DNA of 64,000 nucleotides, taken from assembly GCF_014252055.1 (NCBI RefSeq), contig NZ_CP059208.1, forward strand, positions 1-64,000, read 5' to 3'. The notes under the pieces were generated by a model. It did no database searches. It saw only the letters and a list, made by a program, of their open reading frames with translations, and was not told the origin of the DNA. The DNA is from Blattabacterium cuenoti. GTDB lineage: Bacteria; Bacteroidota; Bacteroidia; Flavobacteriales; Blattabacteriaceae. Position 1 is the stretch's first letter. Every line of letters begins with the position of its first letter. Below, piece after piece: positions 1 to 8,918 of this stretch. A program made the translations under genes and the position numbers.

Positions 1-1254
1 ATGAATAATGAAGCTTTAATAGATTCTTTCTCAGATTTTAAATCTGAAAAAAATATAGATAGAGTAAATCTTATGGCAATTCTTGAAGAATCTATACGAT
101 GTATATTAAGTAAAAAATATGATTCATCCAAAAACTATGATATTATTGTAAACCCAGATCAAGGAGATTTAGAGATTTGGAGAAATAGAATAGTAGTTAA
201 AGATGGAGAAGTAAAAGATAAAAATAAAGAAATAACCTTTTCTAAGGCAAGGAAAATACAGCCAGATTTTGAAATAGGAGAAGAGGTTACTGAAAAAGTA
301 GAGTTACAAACTTTAGGAAGAAGAGCAATTTTAGCTTTGAGACAAAATCTTCTTTCAAAAATTAATGAATTTGACAATACAAACATTTATAAAAAATTTA
401 AAAATAAAATAGGAGAGATTGTAAATGTTGAAGTTTACCATATTTTACCTAGACAAATTATTACAAGAGATGAAGAGCAAAATGAAATGGTTTTACCAAA
501 ATATGAACAAATTCCAAGTGATTTTTTTAGAAAAGGAGATCCTGTAAGAGCATTAGTAAAAAAAGTAGAATGGAAAGATAATAAACCTTTTGCTATCCTT
601 ACCAGGAGGGATGAATCTTTTTTAGAAGAACTTTTTAAATTAGAAATTCCGGAAGTTTCTGATGGATTAATTACTGTAAAAAAAGTTGCAAGAATTCCAG
701 GAGAAAAAGCTAAAATAGCTGTAAAATCTTATGATGATCGTATTGATCCAGTTGGAGCTTGTGTTGGAATGAAAGGGTCTAGAATTCACCCTATTGTCAG
801 GGAATTAAAAAATGAAAATATAGATGTTATTAATTATACATCGAATACTCAATTGTACATAACAAGAGCTTTAAGCCCAGCAAAAATATCTATGATGGAA
901 GTCAATGAAGAACATAAATATGTCAATGTATATGTAAAACTTGAAGAAATATCTAAAGCTATTGGGAGGGGTGGGCTAAATATTAAATTAGCTAGTCAAT
1001 TAACTGGATATAAAATTCATATATTTAAAGATTTTCCTTTTGAAGATGACGTAGAATTAACAGAATTTTCTGATGAGATAGAATCAGAAATATTAGAAAA
1101 ATTTCATAAAATAGGTTTAAATACTGCAAAATCTGTTTTAAATTATGGAAAAAATGATCTTAGTAAACGTACTAAACTAGAAGAAAAGATTATTAACAAA
1201 GTTGTTAATATATTAAAAAAAGAATTTGAAGAAGAATTAAACATAAATACATAA
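1..1254 (+). CDS. nusA: Transcription termination/antitermination factor NusA
   Basis: NusA binds RNA polymerase and nascent RNA and modulates pausing, termination and antitermination. The 417-residue protein has the expected order: an N-terminal polymerase-binding domain (about 1-110), an S1 domain starting near residue 135, KH1 with a GACVGMKG turn near 252, and KH2 with AIGRGGLN near 320. It ends after the KH region and lacks the C-terminal acidic repeats of E. coli NusA (495 residues), as expected for Bacteroidota from family knowledge. The ATG is the first base of the window, so its promoter and upstream partner are not visible. It is followed by infB after 47 bases, the usual nusA-infB arrangement. 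Confidence 0.97.
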   Translation: MNNEALIDSFSDFKSEKNIDRVNLMAILEESIRCILSKKYDSSKNYDIIVNPDQGDLEIWRNRIVVKDGEVKDKNKEITFSKARKIQPDFEIGEEVTEKVELQTLGRRAILALRQNLLSKINEFDNTNIYKKFKNKIGEIVNVEVYHILPRQIITRDEEQNEMVLPKYEQIPSDFFRKGDPVRALVKKVEWKDNKPFAILTRRDESFLEELFKLEIPEVSDGLITVKKVARIPGEKAKIAVKSYDDRIDPVGACVGMKGSRIHPIVRELKNENIDVINYTSNTQLYITRALSPAKISMMEVNEEHKYVNVYVKLEEISKAIGRGGLNIKLASQLTGYKIHIFKDFPFEDDVELTEFSDEIESEILEKFHKIGLNTAKSVLNYGKNDLSKRTKLEEKIINKVVNILKKEFEEELNINT

Positions 1255-1301
1255 AAATTTTTGTTTTTTTCTTGCTATATTTTATTTTATATCTTAGATA
1301 T

Positions 1302-3854
1302 ATGACTACTGATAAGATCAGATTAAAAACTATATTAACTCGATTTAATATTTCTTTACAAAGAGTAGTTAGATTTCTACAAAAAAAAGGGATTGAAATA
1401 GAAAATAATCCTAATGCAAAAATAGAATATCGTATTTATAGATTTCTTGTACGAGAATTTCAAACTTATAAAGAAATACGAGACGCTTCTGAGAAAATTT
1501 TTTTGCAAAAAAAAATGGAAAAAGAAAAAATAAAAGAAGAGTTAACAAAATTAAAAAATATCACTCGTGTTAAATCAGAAAATTTGATTGAATTTAAAAA
1601 AATAAATATTGATACATTAGATAAACATGAAAAAAAAAATGACAATTCTTGTGAAAAAAAAATAGAAAATTTATCCAATAAACCAGAACATATTGATACT
1701 ATCTATCAAAAATTAGATGGAGTAATGTTAACAGGTGATAGGATTGATTTATCTCAATTTGAGAAAAAAAAAACGAAACAAGAAAATTTTTTTAAAAAAA
1801 AACGTAAGAGAATTAAAAAAGAAATTTCTCTTGATGAGGTAAAAAATGTTAATAAAAAAAAACAGGGACAAGAAAGAAAAAATTCTTATGATAAAAAAAT
1901 AGAAAAATTAAAAAATAAAAAAAATTCTCAAAAACAAAAACAAGCTATCACAGATGAACAAATAGAAAAACAAATTAAAGAAACTTTAGAAAAATTATCT
2001 TCAAAAAGAGTAAGATCAAAGTCTTCAAAAATTAGAAAAGAAAAACGTCAATATCAAAAAGAAAAAAGACTTCTTCAAAAAGAAACAGATAACGAGAATA
2101 AAGAAAAATTACTTAAAGTAGCAGAATTTACAACAGTAAATGAATTAGCATCTATGATGGGAGTGAATGCTACCGATGTGATTGTATCTTGTATGTCTTT
2201 AGGAATTATGGTTACTATGAATCAAAGATTAGATGCAGAAATACTAACTTTAGTAGCAGATGAGTTTGGATATAATGTAGAATTTGTTGGATTAGATTTG
2301 GAAGAAGCAATTCAAGACGATAAAGATTCAGAAGCTAATTTAAAACCAAGATCACCTATAATCACAGTAATGGGGCATGTTGATCATGGAAAAACATCTT
2401 TATTAGATTATATAAGAAATACTAACGTAATTGCTGGAGAAGCTGGTGGCATTACTCAACATATTGCAGCTTATAGTGTAGAATATTCTAATAATAAATT
2501 TATTACATTTTTAGATACTCCAGGGCATGAAGCCTTTACTGCTATGCGTGCGAGAGGAGCTCAAATAACTGATATAGCAATCATAGTAATTGCATCTGAT
2601 GATCAAGTTATGCCTCAAACTAAAGAAGCTATTAGCCATGCTCAAGCAGCTAATGTGCCCATAATTTTTGTATTTAATAAAATAGATAAAAAAAATGCTA
2701 ACCCTGATAAAATAAAAGAACAATTAGCTAATCTAAATTTTTTAGTAGAAGAATGGGGAGGAAAGTATACTTCTCAGGAAGTATCAGCAAAGCTTGGACA
2801 TGGAGTAGATAAATTATTAGAAAAAGTCCTTCTAGTTTCAGAATTATTGGATCTTAAAGCTAACCCTAACAAACCTGCAATAGGTACTGTTATAGAAGCT
2901 TCTTTAGACAAAGGAAGAGGTTATATTACAACTTTACTTTTACAAGGAGGAACTTTAAAAGTTGGAGATTATGTATTAGCAGGAAGCCATCATGGTAAAG
3001 TAAAAAACATTTTAGATGAAAGAGGTCATTCTATTTTTTCAGCAGGGCCATCAAAACCAATAACTATCCTAGGATTAAATGGAGCACCTACTGCTGGAGA
3101 TAAATTTAAAGTATTTGAGGATGAAAAAGAAGCAAAACAACTTGCTTCTAGAAGAGAACAATTACAAAGAGAACAAAATATAAGAGCTCAAAAACATCTT
3201 ACACTTGATGAAGTAGGAAGGAGAATAGCATTAGGAGATTTTAAAGAATTAAAAATAATTATTAAAGGAGATGTAGACGGATCTGTTGAAGCTATAACAG
3301 ATGCTCTTCAAAAATTATCTACAAAGACAATCATGGTGAATATTATTTATAAAGGAGTAGGTCAAATAACTGAATCTGATGTTTTATTAGCAAGTGCTTC
3401 TGATGCTATTATAATAGGATTTAACGTTCGTCCAAATATTAGTTCAAAAAATATAGCAAAAAAAGAAGATATAGAAATACGAACTTATTCTATTATATAT
3501 GATGTCATTAATGATATTCAAGAAGCAATGGAAGGAATGTTGTCTCCTGAAGTTAGAGAAAAAATATTAGGAAATGCAGAGATAAGAGAAATATTTAAAA
3601 TTCCTAAAGTTGGAACTGTAGCTGGATGTATGGTTATTGAAGGTAGGTTATCTAGACAAGCTAAAGTTAGATTAATTAGAGAAGGAATTGTTATTCACAA
3701 TGGAGAATTTATATCTTTGAAACGTTTCAAAGAAGATGTAAAAGAAGTTTCTAAAGGATATGAATGTGGTTTAAGCATAAAAAATTTTAATAATCTTAAA
3801 TACGGAGATATTGTAGAAGTTTATGAAGAATTATCTTCAGATAAAAATAATTAA
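1302..3854 (+). CDS. infB: Translation initiation factor IF-2
   Basis: IF-2 is the GTPase that brings initiator tRNA to the 30S subunit and promotes subunit joining. The GTPase motifs are clear: G1 GHVDHGKT at about 358-365, G3 DTPGH at about 405 and G4 NKID at about 459, followed by the beta-barrel and C-terminal initiator-tRNA domains. The first roughly 270 residues are a Lys/Glu/Gln-rich linker, typical of IF-2. I chose the ATG at 1302, which begins [12 protein letters not shown]; an in-frame TTG at 1272 would add ten hydrophobic residues that look like leader. The coding sequence contains a run of ten A (1764-1773) with the frame intact. aspS starts 7 bases after the stop. Confidence 0.97.
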   Translation: MTTDKIRLKTILTRFNISLQRVVRFLQKKGIEIENNPNAKIEYRIYRFLVREFQTYKEIRDASEKIFLQKKMEKEKIKEELTKLKNITRVKSENLIEFKKINIDTLDKHEKKNDNSCEKKIENLSNKPEHIDTIYQKLDGVMLTGDRIDLSQFEKKKTKQENFFKKKRKRIKKEISLDEVKNVNKKKQGQERKNSYDKKIEKLKNKKNSQKQKQAITDEQIEKQIKETLEKLSSKRVRSKSSKIRKEKRQYQKEKRLLQKETDNENKEKLLKVAEFTTVNELASMMGVNATDVIVSCMSLGIMVTMNQRLDAEILTLVADEFGYNVEFVGLDLEEAIQDDKDSEANLKPRSPIITVMGHVDHGKTSLLDYIRNTNVIAGEAGGITQHIAAYSVEYSNNKFITFLDTPGHEAFTAMRARGAQITDIAIIVIASDDQVMPQTKEAISHAQAANVPIIFVFNKIDKKNANPDKIKEQLANLNFLVEEWGGKYTSQEVSAKLGHGVDKLLEKVLLVSELLDLKANPNKPAIGTVIEASLDKGRGYITTLLLQGGTLKVGDYVLAGSHHGKVKNILDERGHSIFSAGPSKPITILGLNGAPTAGDKFKVFEDEKEAKQLASRREQLQREQNIRAQKHLTLDEVGRRIALGDFKELKIIIKGDVDGSVEAITDALQKLSTKTIMVNIIYKGVGQITESDVLLASASDAIIIGFNVRPNISSKNIAKKEDIEIRTYSIIYDVINDIQEAMEGMLSPEVREKILGNAEIREIFKIPKVGTVAGCMVIEGRLSRQAKVRLIREGIVIHNGEFISLKRFKEDVKEVSKGYECGLSIKNFNNLKYGDIVEVYEELSSDKNN

Positions 3855-3861
3855 TTCTGAA

Positions 3862-5577
3862 ATGTATAGAACACACAATTGTGGTGAATTACGCAAAAAA
3901 GATATTGGGGAAAAAGTAATTTTATCTGGATGGATCCAAAATATAAGAAATTTTGGATCTCTATTTTTTATAGATATTAGGGATTATTTTGGAATAACAC
4001 AAATTATTTTGTCCAAAAGTTTGTTAACTATTTCTTTGGGAAAGGAGTTTTTAATTAGAATTAACGGAGAAGTAATTGAAAGACTCTCTAAAAATTATAA
4101 TTTAAATACAGGAGAAATAGAAATAAAAGTATCTAAAATAGATATTTTAAATTCCTCTCTTCCACTTCCTTTTTCTATAATAGATAAAACTGATGGTAGT
4201 GAAGAAAATAGAATGACTCATAGATATCTTGATATAAGAAGGAATCTTATAAAAAAGAATCTTATAATGCGTCACAAAATCTTTTTAATGATACGAAATT
4301 TTCTTTCTATGAAAGGATTCATAGAAGTAGAAACTCCTGTATTAATTAATCATACATCAGAAGGTGCAAGAAGTTTTGTTGTTCCATCCAGAAATCATGT
4401 AGGTAAATTTTATGCTTTATCTCAATCCCCTCAATTATTTAAACAATTACTAATGATAGGAGGAATAGATAAGTATTTTCAAATAGTAAAATGTTTTAGA
4501 GATGAAGATGCTAGATCTGATAGACAAATAGAATTTACACAATTAGATTGTGAAATGTCATTTGTAAATGAAAATGATGTTTTAATTTTTTTTGAGTATT
4601 TTATTAAACACATATTTAATAATATAAAAAATATTAAATTAGATACTTTTCCAAAAATATCTTATTTTGATGCTATTAAAATGTATGGAACTGATAGTCC
4701 TGACATTCGTTTTGGAATGAAATTTTGTGAACTAAATGATTTAGTTCACAAAAAAGAAATTAATTATCTAATAAAACAAGAATTAATAGTTGGAATAAAA
4801 ATAAAAAAATGTAAATGTTTTTATACATATGATAATATCAATTCTATATTAGATAATATAAAAAAATTAAATAACGAAAATTTTTTTTGGATAAAATATT
4901 TGCCTGATAAAACTTTTATTTATTCAAATAAAAGTTTTATCAACAAAGAAATTTGTTCTATTTTCATAGAATATTTTCAATCTAATCCTGATGATTTATT
5001 ATTTATTTCTTATGGGGAAAAAAAAGATGCAAGAAATCTACTACATAAAATACGTTTGGAAATTGCTAATTGTCTTAATTTAATTAATAAAAAAATTTTC
5101 AAACCATTATGGATAAAAGATATACCTCTTTTTGAATGGGAAGAAAAAAATAATAGATATAAATCTATGCATCATCCATTTACAAGCCCAAAAGAAGAAG
5201 ACTTACAATATTTAGAAAATAATCCAGAAAATGTTCGATCAAAATCCTATGACTTGGTTATAAATGGAACAGAAATTGGAAGCGGTTCTATCCGAATTTA
5301 TAAGAAAAAAATACAAAATATAATATTTAAACATTTAGGATTATCTAAAAAGGAAATAGAATCAAATTTTAGTTTTTTTACAAAAGCTTTAACATATGGT
5401 GCTCCTCCTCACGGGGGGATAGCGTTTGGTTTAGATAGGTTAATAAACCTTATAGAAGGAGATGAAGATATAAAGAACTTTATTGCTTTTCCTAAAAATA
5501 ATGATGGAAAGGATATAATGATAAATACTCCATCTTCTTTAGATATGGACAAATTAAAAGAATTATACTTACGTTAA
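3862..5577 (+). CDS. aspS: Aspartyl-tRNA synthetase
   Basis: AspS is a class II synthetase that charges tRNA-Asp. Visible are the N-terminal OB-fold anticodon-binding domain (ILSGWIQNIRNFG), class II motif 2 (FRDEDARSDRQIEFTQ, from about residue 212), a divergent middle GAD-like insertion, and motif 3 (GGIAFGLDRLI, about 518-528). The ATG at 3862 gives MYRTHNCGELR, the usual family start, and 571 residues; an upstream in-frame ATG at 3823 lies inside infB and adds unrelated residues. The poorly conserved middle region carries two long perfect inverted repeats, described separately. The last 9 bases overlap the convergent ppa gene. Confidence 0.96.
   Translation: MYRTHNCGELRKKDIGEKVILSGWIQNIRNFGSLFFIDIRDYFGITQIILSKSLLTISLGKEFLIRINGEVIERLSKNYNLNTGEIEIKVSKIDILNSSLPLPFSIIDKTDGSEENRMTHRYLDIRRNLIKKNLIMRHKIFLMIRNFLSMKGFIEVETPVLINHTSEGARSFVVPSRNHVGKFYALSQSPQLFKQLLMIGGIDKYFQIVKCFRDEDARSDRQIEFTQLDCEMSFVNENDVLIFFEYFIKHIFNNIKNIKLDTFPKISYFDAIKMYGTDSPDIRFGMKFCELNDLVHKKEINYLIKQELIVGIKIKKCKCFYTYDNINSILDNIKKLNNENFFWIKYLPDKTFIYSNKSFINKEICSIFIEYFQSNPDDLLFISYGEKKDARNLLHKIRLEIANCLNLINKKIFKPLWIKDIPLFEWEEKNNRYKSMHHPFTSPKEEDLQYLENNPENVRSKSYDLVINGTEIGSGSIRIYKKKIQNIIFKHLGLSKKEIESNFSFFTKALTYGAPPHGGIAFGLDRLINLIEGDEDIKNFIAFPKNNDGKDIMINTPSSLDMDKLKELYLR
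4723..4753. repeat. Near-perfect palindrome inside aspS (15-bp arms, 1-base centre)
   Basis: Bases 4723-4737 (TTTTGTGAACTAAAT) are exactly complementary to 4739-4753, with the single base 4738 at the centre. As RNA it would fold with a small loop opened from the centre. It lies wholly inside the divergent middle domain of aspS and encodes part of FCELNDLVHKK. No regulatory function is known. Confidence 0.85.
4905..4942. repeat. Perfect 17-bp inverted repeat with 4-base loop inside aspS
   Basis: Bases 4905-4921 (TGATAAAACTTTTATTT) pair exactly with 4926-4942, leaving the loop ATTC. It is about 150 bases downstream of the other aspS palindrome, in the same divergent region, and encodes roughly PDKTFIYSNKSFINK. 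A perfect arm this long, with a 4-base loop and GC pairs in the stem, is not expected from AT richness alone. Confidence 0.88.
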
Positions 5578-6063
5578 ATTATTTTCTTTGTATCGTAAAC
5601 AAGATTCTTTATATACTGCTATTGCTGTATTTTTATTTTTCCACCCTCTTATTTTTACTTTTTTATTTTCCAAATCTTTATAAATTGAAAAAAAATGTTC
5701 TATCTCTTTTTTAGTATGCAAACCTATTTCTTTTATACTATTAATATTATTATAGTTAGGGTCAGCGATAGGAACACAAATAATTTTTTCATCTTCTCCT
5801 TTTTCGTCTAACATAGAAAATAAACCGATAGGCTTTACAGTTATTAAACACCCTGGAACAGTTGGTTCTGTTAAAAATATTAATGCATCTAATGGATCTC
5901 CATCCATAGAAAGTGTTTTAGGAATAAAACCATAATCTGTAGGATAATTAATAGTAGAATATAAAACCCTATCTAAACGGATACAATTATTTTTTTTATC
6001 AAATTCATATTTATTTCTACTACCTTTTGGTATTTCAATTAATACGTCAAAAACTATTTCCAT
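5569..6063 (-). CDS. ppa: Inorganic pyrophosphatase (family I)
   Basis: This soluble enzyme hydrolyses pyrophosphate to phosphate and so pulls biosynthetic reactions forward. The family I signature with its metal-binding aspartates is present as MDGDPLDAL (Asp54, Asp56, Asp59 counted from the chosen ATG). Conserved IEIPKGSRNKYE and YPTDYGFIP segments precede it. I take the ATG at 6063 (164 residues); a GTG two codons upstream at 6069 is possible. It is 10 bases downstream of the E2 gene on the same strand and converges on aspS with a 9-base overlap of the 3' ends. Confidence 0.95.
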   Translation of the reverse strand: MEIVFDVLIEIPKGSRNKYEFDKKNNCIRLDRVLYSTINYPTDYGFIPKTLSMDGDPLDALIFLTEPTVPGCLITVKPIGLFSMLDEKGEDEKIICVPIADPNYNNINSIKEIGLHTKKEIEHFFSIYKDLENKKVKIRGWKNKNTAIAVYKESCLRYKENNLT

Positions 6064-6073
6064 AATCACTTTT

Positions 6074-7282
6074 TTATATTTTTGTATAAGAATTAAATTT
6101 TTCTAAGTATAAAGCTACTTTTTTTGCAAAACTTCCACCTAATACGCCATCTATTACGCGATGATCATAAGAATGAGATAAATATATTTTGTGTCTTATT
6201 CCAACAAAGTCTCCTTCTGGAGTTTCTATTATAGATAATTTTTTTTGTATTAAACCTATTGCCATAATAGCAACTTGAGGTTGATGTATAATTGGAGTTC
6301 CAAAAAGATTTCCAAAACTACCAATATTACTTATCGTATAAGTCCCTCCTTGAGTTTCTTCAGGTTTTAGTTTATTAGATTTAGCTCTCTTTATCAAATC
6401 ATTAATGATTTTAACTAATCCCCCTAAACTATAAGAATCTGCATGTTTTATAACAGGAACGATCAAATTACCGTTAGGTAATGCAGTAGCTAATCCTATA
6501 TGGATATTTCTTTTTTTTATTATGTTTGTTCCACTTACAGATATATTGATCATAGGTAGATCTTTTATAGCTTTTACTACACATTCTACAAAAACAGACA
6601 TCAAAGTCAATTTTTCTCCTGTTTTTTTTTGAAAAGACTCTTTTAGATTCTCCCTCCATTTCACAATATTTGTGACATCTGCTTCAACAAAAGAAGTTAC
6701 ATGTGCAGAAACGTTTTTACTTCTCATCATATGTTCTGCAGTTATTTTTCGCATTCTGTCCATTTCTAAAATTTCATCATTATTCAATGATATCTTATTA
6801 TTATAAATTCTACTTTTTGTAAAAGGAAAAGAAATTCTATTTTTTTTTATATAAATAAATTTTAATAGGTCTTTTTTTGTAATTCTTTCATTTTCTCCAG
6901 TTCCTTTTATAGTTTCTAATTCATAAAAACTAATTCCTTCTTTATTAGCAATGGTACGAACAAGAGGAGAATAAAAACGTTTTTTACTTTCTTCTTGTTC
7001 TTCTTTTATAGTTTTTTCTTCATAAGTAATTTCTGTATTATCTTCTGTTTCTAAAATAGCTATAGAATTTCCAACTTTAGCAACTTGGTCAGGATAAAAT
7101 AATTTTTTTATTAAAATTCCATTTACAGGAGAATAAACTTCTGAATCTATTTTATCGGTAGCTATTTCTACTAAAAGTTCTTCTTTTTTTACATAATCTC
7201 CTTCTTCTTTTAACCAACGAATGATAGTAGCCTCAGCTATACTTTCACCCATGGCTGGAAGGGTCAAGTTATATTCGGCCAT
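6074..7282 (-). CDS. 2-oxoacid dehydrogenase E2 component (dihydrolipoamide acyltransferase), BKDH-like
   Basis: E2 forms the core of a 2-oxoacid dehydrogenase complex and moves acyl groups from lipoate to CoA. In order: a lipoyl domain (residues 1-76; lipoylated Lys44 in EIATDKIDSEV), a linker, a peripheral subunit-binding domain (about 104-140) and a catalytic domain with HRVIDG (His374, Asp378). The start MAEYNLTLPAMGESIAEATI resembles flavobacterial branched-chain-type E2 more than PdhC or SucB. A separate SucB lies at 50217-51467, so this is a second E2. No E1 or E3 gene is adjacent; its neighbours are ppa and the divergent nnr. Substrate specificity cannot be settled from sequence alone. 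Confidence 0.9.
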   Translation of the reverse strand: MAEYNLTLPAMGESIAEATIIRWLKEEGDYVKKEELLVEIATDKIDSEVYSPVNGILIKKLFYPDQVAKVGNSIAILETEDNTEITYEEKTIKEEQEESKKRFYSPLVRTIANKEGISFYELETIKGTGENERITKKDLLKFIYIKKNRISFPFTKSRIYNNKISLNNDEILEMDRMRKITAEHMMRSKNVSAHVTSFVEADVTNIVKWRENLKESFQKKTGEKLTLMSVFVECVVKAIKDLPMINISVSGTNIIKKRNIHIGLATALPNGNLIVPVIKHADSYSLGGLVKIINDLIKRAKSNKLKPEETQGGTYTISNIGSFGNLFGTPIIHQPQVAIMAIGLIQKKLSIIETPEGDFVGIRHKIYLSHSYDHRVIDGVLGGSFAKKVALYLEKFNSYTKI

Positions 7283-7301
7283 CTAAATTTATCGTTTTAA
7301 T

Positions 7302-7309
7302 TATATTTG
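7302..7309 (+). promoter_or_regulatory. Candidate Bacteroidota -7 promoter element upstream of nnr
   Basis: TATATTTG matches the Bacteroidota -7 consensus TAnnTTTG and lies 73 bases before the nnr start, in the 100-base gap between divergent genes. I see no matching TTG about 20 bases upstream, so the call is weak. Confidence 0.25.
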
Positions 7310-7382
7310 CATAATAAATAGATTTTATAATTTAATAGAAAATCCATATATAAGATCAAAAATAATAAATTCATTTTAAAAA

Positions 7383-8918
7383 ATGAAAATTCTTTCATTG
7401 AATCAAATCAAAAAAATGGATCAATATTGTATTGATTACGAATCAATTTCTTCGATTCAATTAATGGAAAGAGCAGCAAAAAGTTGTTTTGAGTGGATTA
7501 TTAATAATCTCCAATTGAAAACTGTTCCATTTATAATTTTATCAGGAAATGGTAATAATGGGGGGGATGGAGTTTGTTTAGCTAGAATGCTACACTTACA
7601 TGGGGTTGATGTTATAGTTTATATATTAAATATTTCTAATAATTCATCAAAAGATTTTCTAATCAGTAAGAAAAAAGCATTAAAATATGGTGTTGAATTA
7701 CGAAATATTTATGAAAAAGTTGAGTTTCCGTCATTAGATAAAAATGAAAGTTATTTAGTAGATGCAATATTTGGAATAGGTTATAATAGGATTATAAAAA
7801 ATAAATATTGGAAATCTTTTTTTTATCACATAAATAATAAAAATAAATTTAAATGTGTTATATCTATAGATATTCCTTCTGGATTACTTATGGAAAAAAG
7901 TCAAAATAATTTTGAAACTATTATAAAGGCCACTCATACTTTAAGTTTTCAAACACCAAAATTACCTTTTTTGTTTCCGAGCTATGTTGATTATATTGGA
8001 AAATGGTATTTATTAGATATTGGATGGAATCATCATTTTTTACAAAAAATGAATACAAAAAATATTCTTGTTGATGAAATATATATTAATACTTTGTTGA
8101 ATAATAAAAATAATAAAAGAAAAAAGTTTTCTCATAAAGGAAATTATGGGCATGGAATTATTATAGGAGGTAGTTATGGAATGATAGGAGCTGTTGCTCT
8201 TTCTGGAGAAGCTAGTCTTCGTTCCGGAATAGGAAAACTAACTATTTATGTTCCAAGTTGTGGATATCAAATAATACAAACACTTCTTCCAGAGGCTATT
8301 ATAAAAACAAATAATGAAAAATATTTAAGTGAAATTATTATTAAAAATGATATAAACGCAATATGTATAGGAATGGGAATGGGAAAAAATTATAAAACTA
8401 TAAAAGCTCTAGAAAATTATTTAAAAAATAAAGATAATTCCATTCCTATGATTATAGATGCTGATGCAATAAATATATTATCTGAACGGATAGAATTATT
8501 AAATTTTCTTCCAGAAAATACTATTATAACTCCACATCCAAAGGAATTTAGCAGACTATTTGGATTATGGAAAAATGAATACCATAAATTAAATATGCTT
8601 AGGAAAATTTCTAAGAAATATAAAATTTTTATTATCTTAAAAGGGGCATATTCAATTATTTCTACTCCAAAAGGAGTTATTTATTTCAATACTACTGGAA
8701 ATCCAGGTATGTCTACTGCAGGAAGTGGAGATGTTCTTTCTGGAATTATCATGAGTTTTTTATCTCAGGGGTATTCTCCAAGAAAATCATGTATAATGGG
8801 AGTTTATTTACATGGATTATCTGGAGATATAGCATCAAAAAAATTTAGTCAACAATCTTTAATATCTAGAGATATAAATAAATATATAGGTGAAGCATTT
8901 AATATAATAAATAATTAA
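7383..8918 (+). CDS. nnr: Bifunctional NAD(P)H-hydrate epimerase / ADP-dependent dehydratase
   Basis: This metabolite-repair enzyme restores damaged (hydrated) NADH and NADPH. The N-terminal YjeF epimerase domain (about 1-225) has the GNGNNGGDG loop at 55-63. The C-terminal ribokinase-like dehydratase domain (about 240-511) has GKGNYGHGIIIGGSYG-type residues and GNPGMSTAGSGDVLSG from about 439, the nucleotide-binding and catalytic region. Length (511) matches full bifunctional homologues. It is divergent from the E2 gene, and its 3' end overlaps lnt by 4 bases. The start codon lies inside two alternative short hairpins (7370-7399). Confidence 0.94.
   Translation: MKILSLNQIKKMDQYCIDYESISSIQLMERAAKSCFEWIINNLQLKTVPFIILSGNGNNGGDGVCLARMLHLHGVDVIVYILNISNNSSKDFLISKKKALKYGVELRNIYEKVEFPSLDKNESYLVDAIFGIGYNRIIKNKYWKSFFYHINNKNKFKCVISIDIPSGLLMEKSQNNFETIIKATHTLSFQTPKLPFLFPSYVDYIGKWYLLDIGWNHHFLQKMNTKNILVDEIYINTLLNNKNNKRKKFSHKGNYGHGIIIGGSYGMIGAVALSGEASLRSGIGKLTIYVPSCGYQIIQTLLPEAIIKTNNEKYLSEIIIKNDINAICIGMGMGKNYKTIKALENYLKNKDNSIPMIIDADAINILSERIELLNFLPENTIITPHPKEFSRLFGLWKNEYHKLNMLRKISKKYKIFIILKGAYSIISTPKGVIYFNTTGNPGMSTAGSGDVLSGIIMSFLSQGYSPRKSCIMGVYLHGLSGDIASKKFSQQSLISRDINKYIGEAFNIINN

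Noticed and set aside
159-386. Open frame antisense to nusA
   Set aside because: Shadow of the nusA reading frame with no recognisable features; the same applies to other short frames inside infB, alaS, sucA, sucB and clpC.
4242-4267. Direct repeat GAATCTTATAA, two copies 15 bases apart in aspS
   Set aside because: In frame (NLIKKNLIM), short, and in a conserved part of the enzyme; could easily be chance.
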